DNA of 64,000 bases from Hysterangium stoloniferum (taxonomy: Eukaryota > Basidiomycota > Agaricomycetes > Hysterangiales > Hysterangiaceae). Under the pieces are notes generated by a model, which saw only the letters and a program-made list of their open reading frames with translations, had not been told where the DNA came from and did not search any database. Within the stretch, counting starts at the first letter, position 1, and each line of letters starts with the position of its first letter. Below are positions 44,083 through 56,033 of this stretch, piece by piece. The position numbers and the translations under genes are program-made. The stretch spans positions 62,001 to 126,000 of the forward strand of contig WHVD01000167.1 in the NCBI GenBank assembly GCA_015178975.1. Direction: 5' to 3'.

Positions 44083-44499
44083 CTAGAGAGAGGATAGTGG
44101 TCTGTGTTTGAGTGGGTAAGCTGTGTGAAAGTCAGTAACAGTCTCTATGGCATTACTGAGTTCCATGGCCAAAATCCATGAAGTCTCTTTGTCTGTGCCC
44201 TCGTAACCCACCCACTTGACCAAGTAAAGCAATTTGCAAGTGCATTGATGCTTATCTATTTTTGAATCTAGAATTTATGAGATTTCAAACTTGGGTTCTC
44301 CATCAATAATGACTAGAGGAGGTGGATATTACACATGATCTGGGATAGTGTTAGCAGTACCTGGTTTTAGCATAGAAACATGAAATACTGGGTGTACCAT
44401 GTGCATGCTATCTGGAAGCTGTAGGGTCCATGAAACTGAACCTACTTGTGCTATTAACTCAAATGGACCTAAATATTTTTCAGTGAGTTTCTTTGATGG
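44083..44499 (-). pseudogene. Y1 pol C-terminus (chromodomain end)
   Basis: Degenerate match to the end of Y2 pol: SKKLTEKYLGPFELIAQVGSVSW, MVHPVFHVSMLKPG and a chromodomain tail ending before TAG at 44083-44085. It continues upstream at 56672-56802 once Z2 is removed. An in-frame stop follows the VIIDG-like proline segment. Confidence 0.8.
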
Positions 44500-45132
44500 T
44501 GTGAAGAGTGGTGGAAGTTCTAACCATTCTATATACGAAGAATATCGACCGTTTAGGTACGACACTAAGATGTATTGACTGTCTAAGTCTAATACAGACT
44601 GGACCTGTATTGACTACTTAGTTCAATACGGTAGAGAGAAGTAGCTATCTAGAGTAAAGTAGAGAGCTAGAACAAATAAGTAGAATTGACTGTTAAGTGC
44701 GATTCTGGATGACTGGTCGAGTGTAAAGTAGAGTAACTAGAGAGTCGAATAATAGAGTAGCGTGGATGTAGTCTGCGCAGGTTGAGATAAGGATTGAGTT
44801 TTGACTGGTACAGTTCGAAACTCTGATTGAGTAGATAGCTAAAGCCTGTCTGTGACGGTCGAGATGATACACCAATCACAACTTACAGGACACTAACAGG
44901 TGTCTGGGTAAGTTGTGGTTGCAGTGTAAAAGTGTCTGAGTTCTAACTACGGGCACTAGAATACATAAGTCTGGTGTGTATGCGCCCACAAGAGTCAATG
45001 TACCGCATACATAGGTTGTTGAACTAATTATAGATGTATAATAAAATAGAGAGAAAACAGAAATAATAAAGGGAATATAGTAAGGGCTCATACAACTATA
45101 TTTCCTGAGTGTATTTTGCCATACCTCTCACA
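44500..45132 (-). repeat. 3' LTR of Z2
   Basis: 633 bp, plus-strand TGTGAAGAGTGGTGG to CCTCTCACA; same length as the 5' LTR. By eye roughly 25-30 differences separate the two, nearly all transitions. Confidence 0.93.
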
Positions 45133-45144
45133 GTGCCCCCCAGG
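45133..45144 (-). promoter_or_regulatory. Polypurine tract of Z2
   Basis: Reads CCTGGGGGGCAC on the minus strand directly before the 3' LTR; Z1 has the near-identical CTGGGGGGCAC at 32666. Confidence 0.65.
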
Positions 45145-45157
45145 TCAAAGAGCTATG

Positions 45158-47643
45158 TCAAAGAAGATGTCGAAGGATGCTTGGAACTCCTCCCCATGCA
45201 TCCTGCGATGAACCCCCAAGGTGTAGGATAGCGTTGCCCCAGGTGAGACGCTTGGCACGAAAGGAAAGAGCAATGTCCTCCCGCTTCAAAGCATCATTGG
45301 CGGATGTCAACCCATCCAGCTTTTGGATCGATGAGACCCAACGACCGTAGGCCTTCTGGTGCATTCGAATTATGGCATGAATGTGATCAGCGGAAGCGTC
45401 AGTAATGCGGGCAATGAGAGGGGGCCGAGGGTGTAGTGATGGTGGGGTAGGAGTGGGAAGCGGTGTGGAGCTCATGTCTCCCCCAGGGGGGACTCCTCTC
45501 GAGGTGTCAGAATCCGACAACAGTTGCTCCAACAAGTTGATGAGGTCCACGGCTGAGTGGATTGGTGTGTGTTCAGGAAGAACATAAGAGGAGTTGACAA
45601 GCAAGGACTGAAACATGGAGAGTTCCACCCGTTCGATATCCTCCGCCAAATGCAGCTGTTCCTTAGGGTCATTGATGCATAAGTAAAACACATTCATGTG
45701 GTCTGACAACGTGAGAGACCCACTATACCCCTGAATATGCCCTTTAAGAAGGGGGTGCCACAGGGTTGGTCCCAGTTGCGTTAATGTGCGTCCCACAGTG
45801 AAGATGTTGGAGGGGTAATTAATGGACACACGCATCCAACTTGACTGGAAGGGACGAGAGGGGCCAGCCGTATCCTGAGAGTGGAAGGGAGAGGGCGGCT
45901 GCGGTGGGGGGCTGCAAATGGGGTCGGCTGGGGGAGGGTCAATGACAAGGGGCTCGTTGGCCTGAATATCGGGTTTTCGCTTCCCTTTCGCTTTTTCGCT
46001 TAAGGGGGGAGGCTCCTTGAAGACTTCCATTGCCAGGGGGGGGGGGTTCCTTGGAGACTGCTGTGGCTGAGAGAGGCGCTTCGAGGACTTCCTCCATAGG
46101 TGTTGTGAGAACTTCCGAGATAGGGTGATCAACATCCATTAATGTAACGTTAGGATGTTGAATGGGGCTTCCCAGAGAAATGCAAGGGGAGTAAAGAGAG
46201 GTGGGCGATGGACTCCACACTGTCAAGGAAATAAGGGGAGTGTCTGACACTGCAGGGAGCAATGGTGTCAGAGTAGAGCGGGAGGCGACGAGAGGGTCAG
46301 GTGACGTGTGGAGGGGTGGGATCGGCTGTGGTGCTGGAGAAGGCTTGGATGCAGGTAAGGACGGTGATATAAGGGAATGTCCCATGAAGGGGAGGGGTAA
46401 TGGTATAGGGGGGAGAGAAGGCAGGTCGGTGGATGGTACAAGACCTCCTGGCAACTCTGAAAAGGGTGTAAAGCGCTGTAGTGGGGGTACGGAAGAGACA
46501 GGTGGAGGTGGGGGGAGGTGAGTGGAGCTGGATGGCATCGCAGAGTTGGCTGGACAATACCCCCTCCAAACTCTGATGGAAGTCGGCAGCTTTCATCATT
46601 GGTTAGGATCACTTGTGAAGAAGTGAATGTTGTCAGGGAGTAGGAAACCTTCATGGCAGTCAGCACCGAGGTACTTGCTGTCGTAGGTGGGGTAGCACGA
46701 TTGGTCATCCTCTGAGTCAGATGAAAGATCACTGGGCCCCATCTGGTAGGTCCGTTCCTGAGGTCCATGTTGTGAAGGGGGTCTGGGAGGTAGTGCAACT
46801 CCGTCCCCACGTTGCAATGCAATGCTTTGTAGTTTGATCCTTCGTATTTTGTCCCAATCATAGAAGGTGACCCCGTCTTTTCCTTTCCTACTTTTCTGTC
46901 CCACACTCTGAACGCATGGCATGCCCCCATCACTGCAATCCGTTTCTGCGAAATCCATCCATTTATGACCCGAAGGGGGAGCGATGGTTGAAGGATTGTT
47001 GTGTCCTTCCATTCTCCTCCATTCCTGCTGTGTCCACTTTGAAGGGACATTATCCCTAGCCCCCATCCTCCGCTGTCCTTCTAAGTACTCCTCTCTCCTC
47101 TTCCATTTAAGCGTTTTCAATTCCTCCTGGACCTGTGCAGAGAAAGCCTCGGACTGCCGTTTCTTTTTGATCTCCTCTTCGGTAGAAGGGAAAATACTAC
47201 AAGAAGGTGGTGGGGTTTCACTCCATGTTCCCGAGGGATCCCCCCAAGTATTAGAGGACCAGGGCATAGCTTTTGAAATGGAGTCTGTCTGCGTAGGGTA
47301 CGTGGACGATGAGGTTTCCTCCACATGCTCGACAGTTTCTGTTCGAGGTGGTGGGGAAGGAAGAACTGTTGTTTGAGGTCGAGGTATTCTTTTAAAGTTG
47401 GGAAATTGGGGTCTGGGGAGAGGAGCGTATGGAGTAAAAGCAGTTCCGTTCCCCGAGTTGGTGGGTGTTCCCGCCGTGTCATCCTGCGCAGTGGAGGGTA
47501 TTGACAAAGGCGTTCTAGAATTACCCGTGGAGTGCTCAACTTGTTCAGTATGAGACGGTGTGGTAGAAGTATTAATAGGTTGGGGTCACGGTATTCTTTT
47601 GAAGTTGGGGAACTTGGGTTTGGGTTGTTGCTCCTGTGACATA
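45158..47643 (-). pseudogene. Z2 sense ORF between chromodomain and 3' LTR, function unknown
   Basis: About 2.5 kb of mostly open frame on the pol strand. It begins MSQEQQPKPKFPNFKRIP near 47640, repeats FPNFKRIPRPQ about 70 codons later, and has a Lys/Glu-rich helix (EEEIKKKRQSEAF...EELKTLKWKRREEYL), a SDSEDDQSCY acidic patch, a long Pro/Ser/Thr-rich stretch and a C-terminal part with HMNVFYLCINDPKEQLHLAEDIERVE. No signal peptide or membrane anchor was seen, so an envelope role is not supported. Breaks: TGA at 47586-47588 where the internal repeat keeps CGA, a stop at 46596, and a frameshift at a G-run near 46040. Confidence 0.6.
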
Positions 47644-47894
47644 GTGTACTGATTTGAGAGGCTGACGTGGAGGGAAGAGATAGGGGGAAGAAAATTTTCT
47701 TTAGCGGATTTACGTATTTTATATTAATTTCAAGCCCCGCTTGGTTATTGAGGTGAAAGGCTGAGGGGGATGAAAGTGGGGGGTAGAGTTAGAAGTAAAT
47801 AAACAGTGTTGTCGTCGTAAGAATGTGAAATGATCATTAGATTCGATAAATAGTCTTGTAAGCTCTAAGAAGAGCGGGAGCGTTACAAAGGTCA

Positions 47895-49157
47895 TTGCTG
47901 TTTAACCAGCTGTCCTCCTCCGGTCCATATCCCTTCCATTGAACTTGGAAAAGGAGTCGATTTCAATGCTTTTTGTGCCCTACTATAGCTTCTACTTCGT
48001 ACTCCTCATCGTTACGATTGAGTTCTCAAGGATTCTCGAGTAGCTCCCTGGATCCGAATTCCTTAGGGGAGAGATGGTACTTTTTAAGATGGTCTCGATT
48101 AATCACTGGGTGTAATTGATATTCCGAGGGAATGCGGAGTCGAAAGACTTGAGGATTGATCTTCTCCAAGACTTCGAATGGCCCTATCCGTCTTTGTATA
48201 AGTTTCCTTCCGGGTCCCTTGGCTTCGACGAGCTTGAGAGAATGGAGATTGATCAGAACATAATCTCCCTCTGAGATATCTTCCACCAATCTCCATCTCT
48301 TATTGTAGCTGCGAGCTTGTGTTTCTTGTGCTCGCGCAATCGAATCCCATCCACTTGTCGATGGTTTTCCAATTCTAAGATCCATTGGTCGGCTACAGGG
48401 CTATCCAATAATTCTCTGGGAACCACGTGGTCGTCCCCTCCTAGACAGCGAGACATTCCTCTCAGTAAGTAGCCCATCAGCAAAAAGGCTGGCGCATAGC
48501 TTGTTGAGCTTTGAACCATCAAATTGTAGGTATGAGCCACTACTTGAGTCCATTTAGACCATTCCTCCTTCAAAGAAGCGCAGTACGCTCTGAGCATTTG
48601 CTCCACGATAGCATTGGCATTCTCCATTTGACCGTCGGTTTGAGGATGGTGGGATGAGGATACTGCAAGGGCAATTCTGTATACCTTGCAGACCTCTCTT
48701 TAGAACCTACAGGTCCACCTCTTGTCTTGATCAAGATTATCCTTGAAGGTAGACCGAAAGGAGCGGCCACTTTATTCACGAAGATTCGCACGAATCCCTC
48801 TGCAGATAGATCTGAAGTTGTGGGTTCACAAATTAAGAAATGCGTGAGTTTATCCACGGCGACAAAGATGGCTGAATAAGCACTCTCTGTAGAAGGAGGC
48901 AATCCAGCAATCAGGTCCATCGAGACAACCTCAAACGGCCTTAGGGGTACATCTGCGGGTCAAAGAGCTTCTTGTCGAGCAGAATGATTGACCTTAGTTT
49001 TCTGGCATATGTCGCAGCTGTGAGCGTATGCCATGCAGTCGTGCAACATCCTCGGCCAGAAGAAACGGTCTTTCATCAGCTTAAAGAGTCTGTGGCCACC
49101 TGCATGAGCTCCTTCGAAGGGGTTATCATGTATTAGCTTGAGTATGGTTGATGTCAT
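47895..49157 (-). pseudogene. Z2 integrase and chromodomain
   Basis: Zinc-domain part HAGGHRLFKLMKDRFFWP...SCDICQKTK, core blocks VSMDLIAGLPPS and HPQTDGQMENANAIVEQMLRAY, and a C-terminal GDYVLINL...GPFEVLEKINPQVFRL...HPVINRDHLKKYH region. After TGA-type stops comes EYEVEAIV...LFQVQWKGYGPEEDSWL, a chromodomain, at about 48020-47900. Stops near 48960 and a frameshift near 48720 (around the second catalytic Asp) disable it. Confidence 0.88.
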
Positions 49158-49196
49158 GCTGCTAGGAACACAGATTCGACTTTTCCAGTCCGAATC

Positions 49197-52100
49197 TCAA
49201 AAGAACAATAGCTTATTCTTGCCGATGAAATAATGCGAAGGAGTAGCTACCATGTTTGGAGAAATGGGATCGGCAGTGTAATGATTTCTGAAGGCAGGAT
49301 CTTTCTGGTATCCATTGTGAAGTTCCTTAGCGTAATTTTCATCGATCTCTATAAGCAATTGTGGATTCGAGAGAGTAAAATTTGCCTCATCGGTTTTGTC
49401 ATTTCCAGGGAGGTTGTGCAAGTCCCATTTCATTTGGGGGACCTCTTCCATGGTTCCGACTGTTTCAACTAACTCGTTATGAGTGAGAAAGACGGCCTTT
49501 TCCGCTGGTTTGTTCTCCCATAACGTCTTGTTGTCATTCCGGTTGTAAGAATCCGCTACAATTGGTAAGAGGTCGTCTCTTGCGGGGCTAGCACAGTCAG
49601 GTACTCGAGGAAGTCTAGACAGTGGGTCAACATTGCTGTGTATCCATCCCACTCTATGTAGGATTTCCAGACTGGGGTATGCAGCGTATACTGCCCCCCA
49701 TGCGGCCAGTTGATGATTAGTATTCTTGTAAGATCTGGCCCATTGTAATGCCACATGGTCAGTGATCAAAAGAATATGTTCTCCCTCGATAAAGGGCTGG
49801 AAATGGACTAATCCTTCTTTAGCAGCTAACACTTCTTGCTCTGTGGCTGAATAGTTACATTCTGCTTTCTTGAGTGTACAGCTCCAATAGGCCATAACAC
49901 GTTTGACCATGACACTGGTGTCGTCAAAATCTGCGGCCCAGGAATCCATCCAGGTGAATTCTGGCTCCTTGGTTTTATAATGAGTAACAAAAATGGGCAC
50001 GTCTCGTGATTGATCGAAGGCTGCTCTTGCTTGGGCATAAATTTTCGTATCTTTTAGGTCCTTAAGTGTCATTTTCTGTATTTGTTGGAGACAACATCCT
50101 AGCGCGAAGTCCGAAGTGTCTGTGTATAACCGATAAGGCATACCACTCACGGGGTGTCCGAGTACTGGAGCTGAGCTCAACGCAACCTTGATGTCTTCAA
50201 AAGCTCAGGTGTGTTCAGAATCCCAATTCCAACGAACTCCTTTCTTTAAGAGGTTGAAGAGTGGAGCAACCATCCAGGAGTAACATGGTATGTAAGCAGA
50301 GAAGTACAGAACCATCCCTAGAAAACATTGAAGATCTGCTATCTTAGAAGGCATAGCTAATTCTAATATAGCGGCGACCTTTTCTTGATGGGTCGAAAAG
50401 CCAAGTCTAGACACCTTATGTCCTAGTAGTATAATTGAATTATACCCCACGTAGCACTTTTTGGGCGAGAGAGTGATTCCCGCTGCAATTATAGCTTGTA
50501 GAACCTGGTCTAAATGCTCTAGATGATCGTCCCATGTCTTAGAAAAGATCACGATGTCGTCAATATAAACTAGGCAGAATATCCATAAGTAAGGTGCAAG
50601 TACCCTTTGGAATATAGAAGGTCCATTATGAAGTCCAAAGGGCATTCTCCTGAATTGCCACAGTCCTCGATGGGATCTGAAGGTGGTCTTCGGCTTGTCT
50701 TCCTCTAACATTTCAAGTTGGGTAAAACCGGCTAGTGCATTGAAGGAAGATAAGATGTTGGATCCCGAGAGCGCTTGCATGATTTCCGACTGGCGTGGCA
50801 GTGGAAATTCGTTGGGAACTGTTAGACTGTTCAACTTTCTATAGTCAATCACTACTCGTGGTTTCCCGTTGTGATAGACGACAAAGGCTGGCGCCCCCCA
50901 AGGACTCTTGGACGGTTCAATTACCCCCTGTTGGAACCAAGTATCCATTTGTTCATTGATGACTTTCCTATTAGCTGGGGAGGTTGGAAACATTGACATT
51001 GAAATAGGTTGCGCACCCTCTTTCAACGGGACCTTGACCTTGACATCTACTTGTCCTAAACGCCCGTCTACTCCAAAGGCTAGGATGTTCTTAGTTAATA
51101 CCGACTCCAAGCGGGAGGAGACGTCGGTAGGGATGTCAGGTCCTAAGTTAACCAGCTTATGCAGATCTTCCACACAAAATGTTTCTGTGGTGGCAACCTC
51201 TGACGTTTTAGGGCCTACTGGGTCGAAATCGTCTGCAAGTTCCCATTCTGGGGGCAGTCTGGAAGATTGAGGATTAAGGACATGCTCCTCTTCTATTCTT
51301 GATAGACTTTTGACGAGCTGGGCAATCTTGGTTGCTGTTGACTGCATCAATGCCTTCTCAGTTGAAGATCTAGGCGTCTGGGCCCATTTGTTTGTGTCGT
51401 GAATTAATCCAACGGTTTCCCCTCGTCTAATGATTCTTGGCATCAGAGAGGGATTAGCAAGAGGTATCGTGGCACGTTCCCTAGAGATGGCAGTGGTGGG
51501 AGCAGCTAGTATACTCCCATTGTCGTTCTGCAGGGTGACTCCCTCAACTATCCATTGGTCACCAATAAGATCTCCCACAAAGATTGGTACTAATCGAGCC
51601 GATTCTGGTTCTATAGTACAATCCTGCAGGACCCGTGTGACTCTTTCAGTACGCACTCCTTTGTCTGGTTTGGAAGTCAATTCAGGTGAGTCATTGGCTA
51701 GTTCCTCAAGGGGGATCTTGCTAATCGAGAAGGCTAAAGGCTGCAGCTCCTTGGAAGAACTGGCTGGGATAGATCCCGCTCTCCCTGGCAAAATCAATCT
51801 AGAGCCCAGCGGTTGGTCTCGCAGTGTCCCGATCTCATAGTTCACGTGAAAGTCTTCTCCAAGAAGAATCGGGATGGTCATACCTCGGACAATGTACGTT
51901 TTGGTGGTAAATTTAAGGAGCATACTGGTGTCGTCCTCGAGATAAATGGGGACGTTGACGTATCCTAATACTTTGGCATTACCGGTAAGTTGTACGAGGC
52001 GCAGCTTGAGTCCTTCCTTGAGCTTGGGGCAGTCCTCTAGTTCCTTATAGAAGTCCTCCAAAATTAAGGAGAGGTCAGCCCCAGCATCCAGCCTGATTTT

Positions 52101-52223
52101 GATAGGATTTGAGGTTTCTGAGTTCCCTACACGTCCATAGACGTGTAATGCTGAAATCCCAATATTGGAATATCCACCCAGAGGGTCCCTTCTGTGATAG
52201 ATAATAGTCAAATCCTCCTTCAT
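49197..52223 (-). pseudogene. Z2 protease, reverse transcriptase and RNase H
   Basis: Protease-like IRLDAGADLSLI and LLGEDFHVNYEIG; RT with GVIEPSKSPWGAPAFVV, PRVVIDYRKLN, MPFGLHNGPSIFQRV and YIDDIVIFSKT (YxDD kept). The first catalytic Asp of RT appears as Asn (SSFNALAGFTQLEM, where Asp is expected). After a stop at 50205 RNase H continues (YTDTSDFALGCCL, ATEQEVLAAKEGL, ITDHVALQWA, HSNVDPLSRL) to 49197. The start given is the first ATG of this frame; the true polyprotein begins upstream beyond the solo LTR. Confidence 0.9.
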
Positions 52224-52301
52224 AAGCCGACTGGATCAATGGTATTGAACTCCAGGTCTTTTGCTTTCTTTTCTTGTAGCCAGTTTGACGTTCCTCCTGA
52301 T

Positions 52302-53023
52302 TGTTACAACCGTGTCGCAACCCTATCGGTCCTGAGGTTATCACCACTTGTCAACGTTTCAAGTCACCATCTCGGAAACCATCGGCCCCGAAGCTGACAA
52401 ATGTTTTTGTGAAGATCAAACTCCGTTTACACCCACGTCAAAATAACTCGTATTGTCTGGTCAAACTTTGATACGTCCCCTTTATTATGTTGATCCGTTC
52501 AATCTTATGCTTCGCATATGTCTATCTATATTTGTAGTCCTTGAACTATTTCTTTTTATGGTAATCCCGCTCTCGGTTATCATCGGCCTCCGAACTAATC
52601 ATAAACTTCCCGTTCCTAGTCAAGCTTATTGCTAATACCATGTTCCGCCCTTCTCCCCATTAGTATTTTCCAGACGCCTGTTACTTGTATATGAACCCGC
52701 TGTAGTTGTAGTCACTAGGCAATTAGAATATCGACTCAGAATACCCTCATACGCCTGTATCAGTCTCATACTAAGAATCCCCCCATCCGCCTTCGCGTGC
52801 GCTCGCCCACTCCCAGCCCCAACCCCCTAGCCTGATGCTCGACTTGTCCTTCGATTCCAATCGGTATCACGCCGAAAGGTACTCATTAGGATTAGTCTTC
52901 GCCCGCCCGAAATTTAAGGACACCCTACGGATATTTGCGAGGGCGCAGCACATAAGCTGAAGCCAAGTCCTTCCGATCGGTCCCTGTCGGCCACCGACAT
53001 TAGTCAGTTTTCAGTTCTTAACA
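52302..53023 (+). repeat. Solo LTR, family X, in Z2
   Basis: 722 bp, TGTTACAACCGTG to CTTAACA, flanked by exact 5-bp duplications CTGAT (52297-52301, 53024-53028). Opposite orientation to X1. It separates the end of Z2 gag from protease and must be younger than the Z2 insertion. Confidence 0.94.
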
Positions 53024-54542
53024 CTGATGCATCTACCGTTAGGTACCTTGGGAGTAGCGTTCGAAATAGAGTCGTCCACTTCAGAGTCTGACTCATCGCA
53101 AGGAATTAAGTTGGGTAATTGTCCTGGGTCGAAGGGGAAGCTCTCCTCCGATCCCTCTGACTCAGAGGGGTCTTCTATAATGTAGGTCTGACTTATTTCC
53201 TTAGATTGGTTCACAAATGCTTCCTCGTCGACGATTTCCTCAATGGTGGGAGGTTCAGGTCACGATAAAACTCTTGTCTCAGTCAACCTTTCCGGTTCTG
53301 ACGATGAGCATCTAGCCAGTCTCCTTTCTCGAGAAAATCACGGTCTGATATAGAAACATAGACTTGCGATGCCTTGTTCTCATTTGAAGATGCATTCACG
53401 TCTGAAACGATGTCGTCCTCTGACTGAGGAAGGTAGACAGAAATGAAAATCGATTCCTCATCAATGTTATGTACTTGTCCCTGTATGCTTAATCCATAAA
53501 CCGTTTCATAAGCCCTTTGATCCTCCGCCTCCTCCATTGGGTTCTGCGTGGAGCATTTGTTAATAGAGACATAGTGCGACATCCTGCCCACGTGAGGGCA
53601 GTCGATCTTAAAATGCTCTAAACTCCCGCAAATCCAACACTCCTTCGGGGGTTTGGCGATGCTTTTCTTGTCACTTTGTTCGAAAAAGAACTTGCCGTGT
53701 TTCTTACCCTGTTTCACGTTCGATCTCCTAGGGACAGTTTTATCCTCAAGTTCGCCGAGGAGGACATGGCCTCGATTAGTGGGGTCGATTCCTCCAGAGT
53801 GTTCTTCCTCATGCCAGGGATCCAACTCATCTTGCTCGGCGATCATGACTCTGGGTTTCTGAAACTGATAACGCTCTCGATGTGTTTGAACCCAAGCATT
53901 AATCAGAGCCTCTTGTAAATTGTTCGCATAAGTCTGCAGGCTCATGATGTCGTCGATAGGTTGTCCCTGTAGAAGGTAAAGCCATTCCATGGGCAGTGTC
54001 AAGATGAGTCTGCATGTTTCATCCTTTCGGTTTTGGTGGAACCCATACAAGAATCGATAGAGCTTGACCCTCCGCTGAATGTAATAAACGGGTGTCTCAT
54101 GATTGTGATCGGCGTGTCGAAATTTCATGGCTTCCCATTCTAGAGCTAAGGATTCGCACCAATGAGTTCCAAGTAATCCTTCTATGATGCCCCAAAGAAA
54201 TGATCCGTGAGATCGACTGAATTCAGTGCGATGTTCACGGTCTAGGGTGCTCCACCAGATCTTGGCATCGCCGGTGAGTCATCTTGGCAGAGCAACTCCC
54301 AACAATGTGCTCATGGAGTCTGAGATCTCCGAGAGACTCATAATATCCATGATGTAGTCCAACACCTTGGGTTGAGTCCCATTGTATTCAGGAAGGTTGG
54401 ACCATTTTATCTTGATGTTGTTGGTGTTAAGAGCGATCCTTTTATCCTTAGGTAAGTCATCGATAGGCGCGCTGGCTCGAGGCTGCATCAGAGTTTGAAA
54501 GGGAGAGTTAGGTACTCTACCGTGATGCCCCCCACATCCCAA
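53024..54542 (-). pseudogene. Z2 gag with CCHC zinc knuckle
   Basis: Retrotransposon-type gag: IKWSNLPEYNGTQPKVLDYIMDI, LTGDAKIWWSTL, EAMKFRHADHNHETPVYYIQRRVKLY, then a basic stretch and the knuckle CWICGSLEHFKIDC (C-x2-C-x4-H-x4-C) near 53640. A TGA at 54279-54281 replaces the codon before LTGDAK, and a frameshift near 53283 precedes an acidic segment that runs into the solo LTR at 53023. Confidence 0.82.
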
Positions 54543-54791
54543 ATTCCCTCCATAGCTTGAGGCACTAGAACTCCTGGATGAATTACTAGGGGGTCCTCCT
54601 GATGGCAGAAAGGGGTTCGAGGAGATTGGCAGGGAATGGCGGGGATCGACTGGATTCAGCGATCCTCAACCAGCAACTTGACCAGCTATACCCTCAGTGA
54701 ATGCAGTAGAGAAAGACGGTCGACCTCTGTTGGCGACTGATCAATTACTAGTCACAGTTTGCTCATTACTGACGTTAGAATTACCCGGAAT

Positions 54792-55955
54792 TCATTCGAA
54801 CATGACGCGAGAGCGGTGAATTCCCTGGTGGGGGGTAGGGCTAGGTTCCGTCGTGATTTCTCTCTCGATTTCGACCGTATTCAAAGGTCGACGAGGCTGA
54901 GGTTGATAGAGGGGAGTGCAGATTTCCATTCCCTTTTCCTGAAGATGGTCTGCAACTTGCATCCTCATATCCAATGGGAAGTCTTGCAAAATAATGGGAT
55001 GATTGAGTGAATGAAGGAAACGAGTGTCAGGAGACCCATTCAGGGTACAAACAAATGAACTAGTTGTGGAAATGGGCAAATTGTGTACCTGGATGGAATC
55101 ACCATAAGGGTAAAGCACTTCCAAAACCATCTTATCAAGTCTCCTCTGATTTCGCCTTAACCGACCACTTAGAGTAAAATACGCAAATGAAGAATTCCAA
55201 GTGATCCCATTAAGAGACTCCTCCAACATCTGGATGTATATATACTGGTAGTCAACCTTGGGGATGATGTGATCCCCACCGAGTAGGATGTGAAGGATTT
55301 GCAACGCATCATCGTGTGTGCGGAGCACTTCGAGAAATAAAGAGAACACTTCTTGTTTAAGAATCATTCTTCCTCCTTCCATAACAGAAGTAACCTCACT
55401 CGACCATTCAGGAATTGAGTGGGTCAGATCCTCAAGGGTTCCAGGTCACGTGAATAGATCCTGCACCGATAAAATGGCCTGATAACGACCTAACCAGACT
55501 GCTACAGTCACCGGTAAAAGAGGGTAATCCGTATTGTACTCCTCCATGAAGGGAGTAACCTGATCCACAGGGATTCGATCGGTGTAGTACGCATCCCATT
55601 GTAGGTCGACGGGCTGAGTGTAAACTATATGACCCCCAAAGAATTGCTTAAGGATGACCTGCCTAGGTGGGAACGAGAGAACGGGTTCAGGAGCATGGGT
55701 AGTCTCGACATTAGCTCCAGGAATGTTCAACTGCTCAGTTGACGGATGTTCCTCACGTGGACTTGGGGGGGCATCTTTTGACGGTCCAGCTGCTGCTCCG
55801 GGGGAACTTCCAGGAGGAACTGGTTTTTGAAAAGTCAATGAAGACTTCCTCATGGTGACGTTACGGGGTGGTTCCAGACTTGCAGGTTTTTGACGAGGTT
55901 TTGAACTACTCGGGGTCATCGAAGATCTTGGCGTTTGGTTCTTGCCAGTGGTCAT
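54792..55955 (-). pseudogene. Z2 first ORF, homologue of the Z1 gag-like protein
   Basis: ATG at 55953-55955, 78 bp inside the 5' LTR. Pro/Ser-rich N-terminus, then LSFPPRQVILKQFFGGH, YTQPVDLQWDAYYTDRI, LPVTVAVWLGRYQAILSVQDLFT, a stop at 55446-55448, and in the same frame ILHILLGGDHIIPKVD and SFAYFTLSGRLRRNQRRLDKM to 54792. The same blocks occur in Z1 (38263-39684). It precedes a separate gag with zinc knuckle, so its role is uncertain. Confidence 0.65.
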
Positions 55956-56014
55956 TTACGTGCTTAGAAGCTAGTAGGCGTAAAGTATCATTTTTTCTTC
56001 ATAGGGAAAGAGCG

Positions 56015-56032
56015 GTCTAGCTCAGATCACCA
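56015..56032 (-). promoter_or_regulatory. Putative primer binding site of Z2
   Basis: TGGTGATCTGAGCTAGAC on the minus strand, one base after the 5' LTR. Variant of the Z1 site (TGGTGATCCGGGCCGGTC). Confidence 0.5.
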
Positions 56033-56033
56033 C

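Noticed and set aside
45158-47643. Host gene trapped between transposons
   Set aside because: It lies inside the Z2 boundaries set by the LTR pair and GATGG duplication, on the pol strand before the polypurine tract, and Z1 keeps a related end, so it belongs to the element.
45158-47643. Envelope gene of an errantivirus-like element
   Set aside because: No signal peptide, transmembrane segment or cysteine-rich surface domain was visible.
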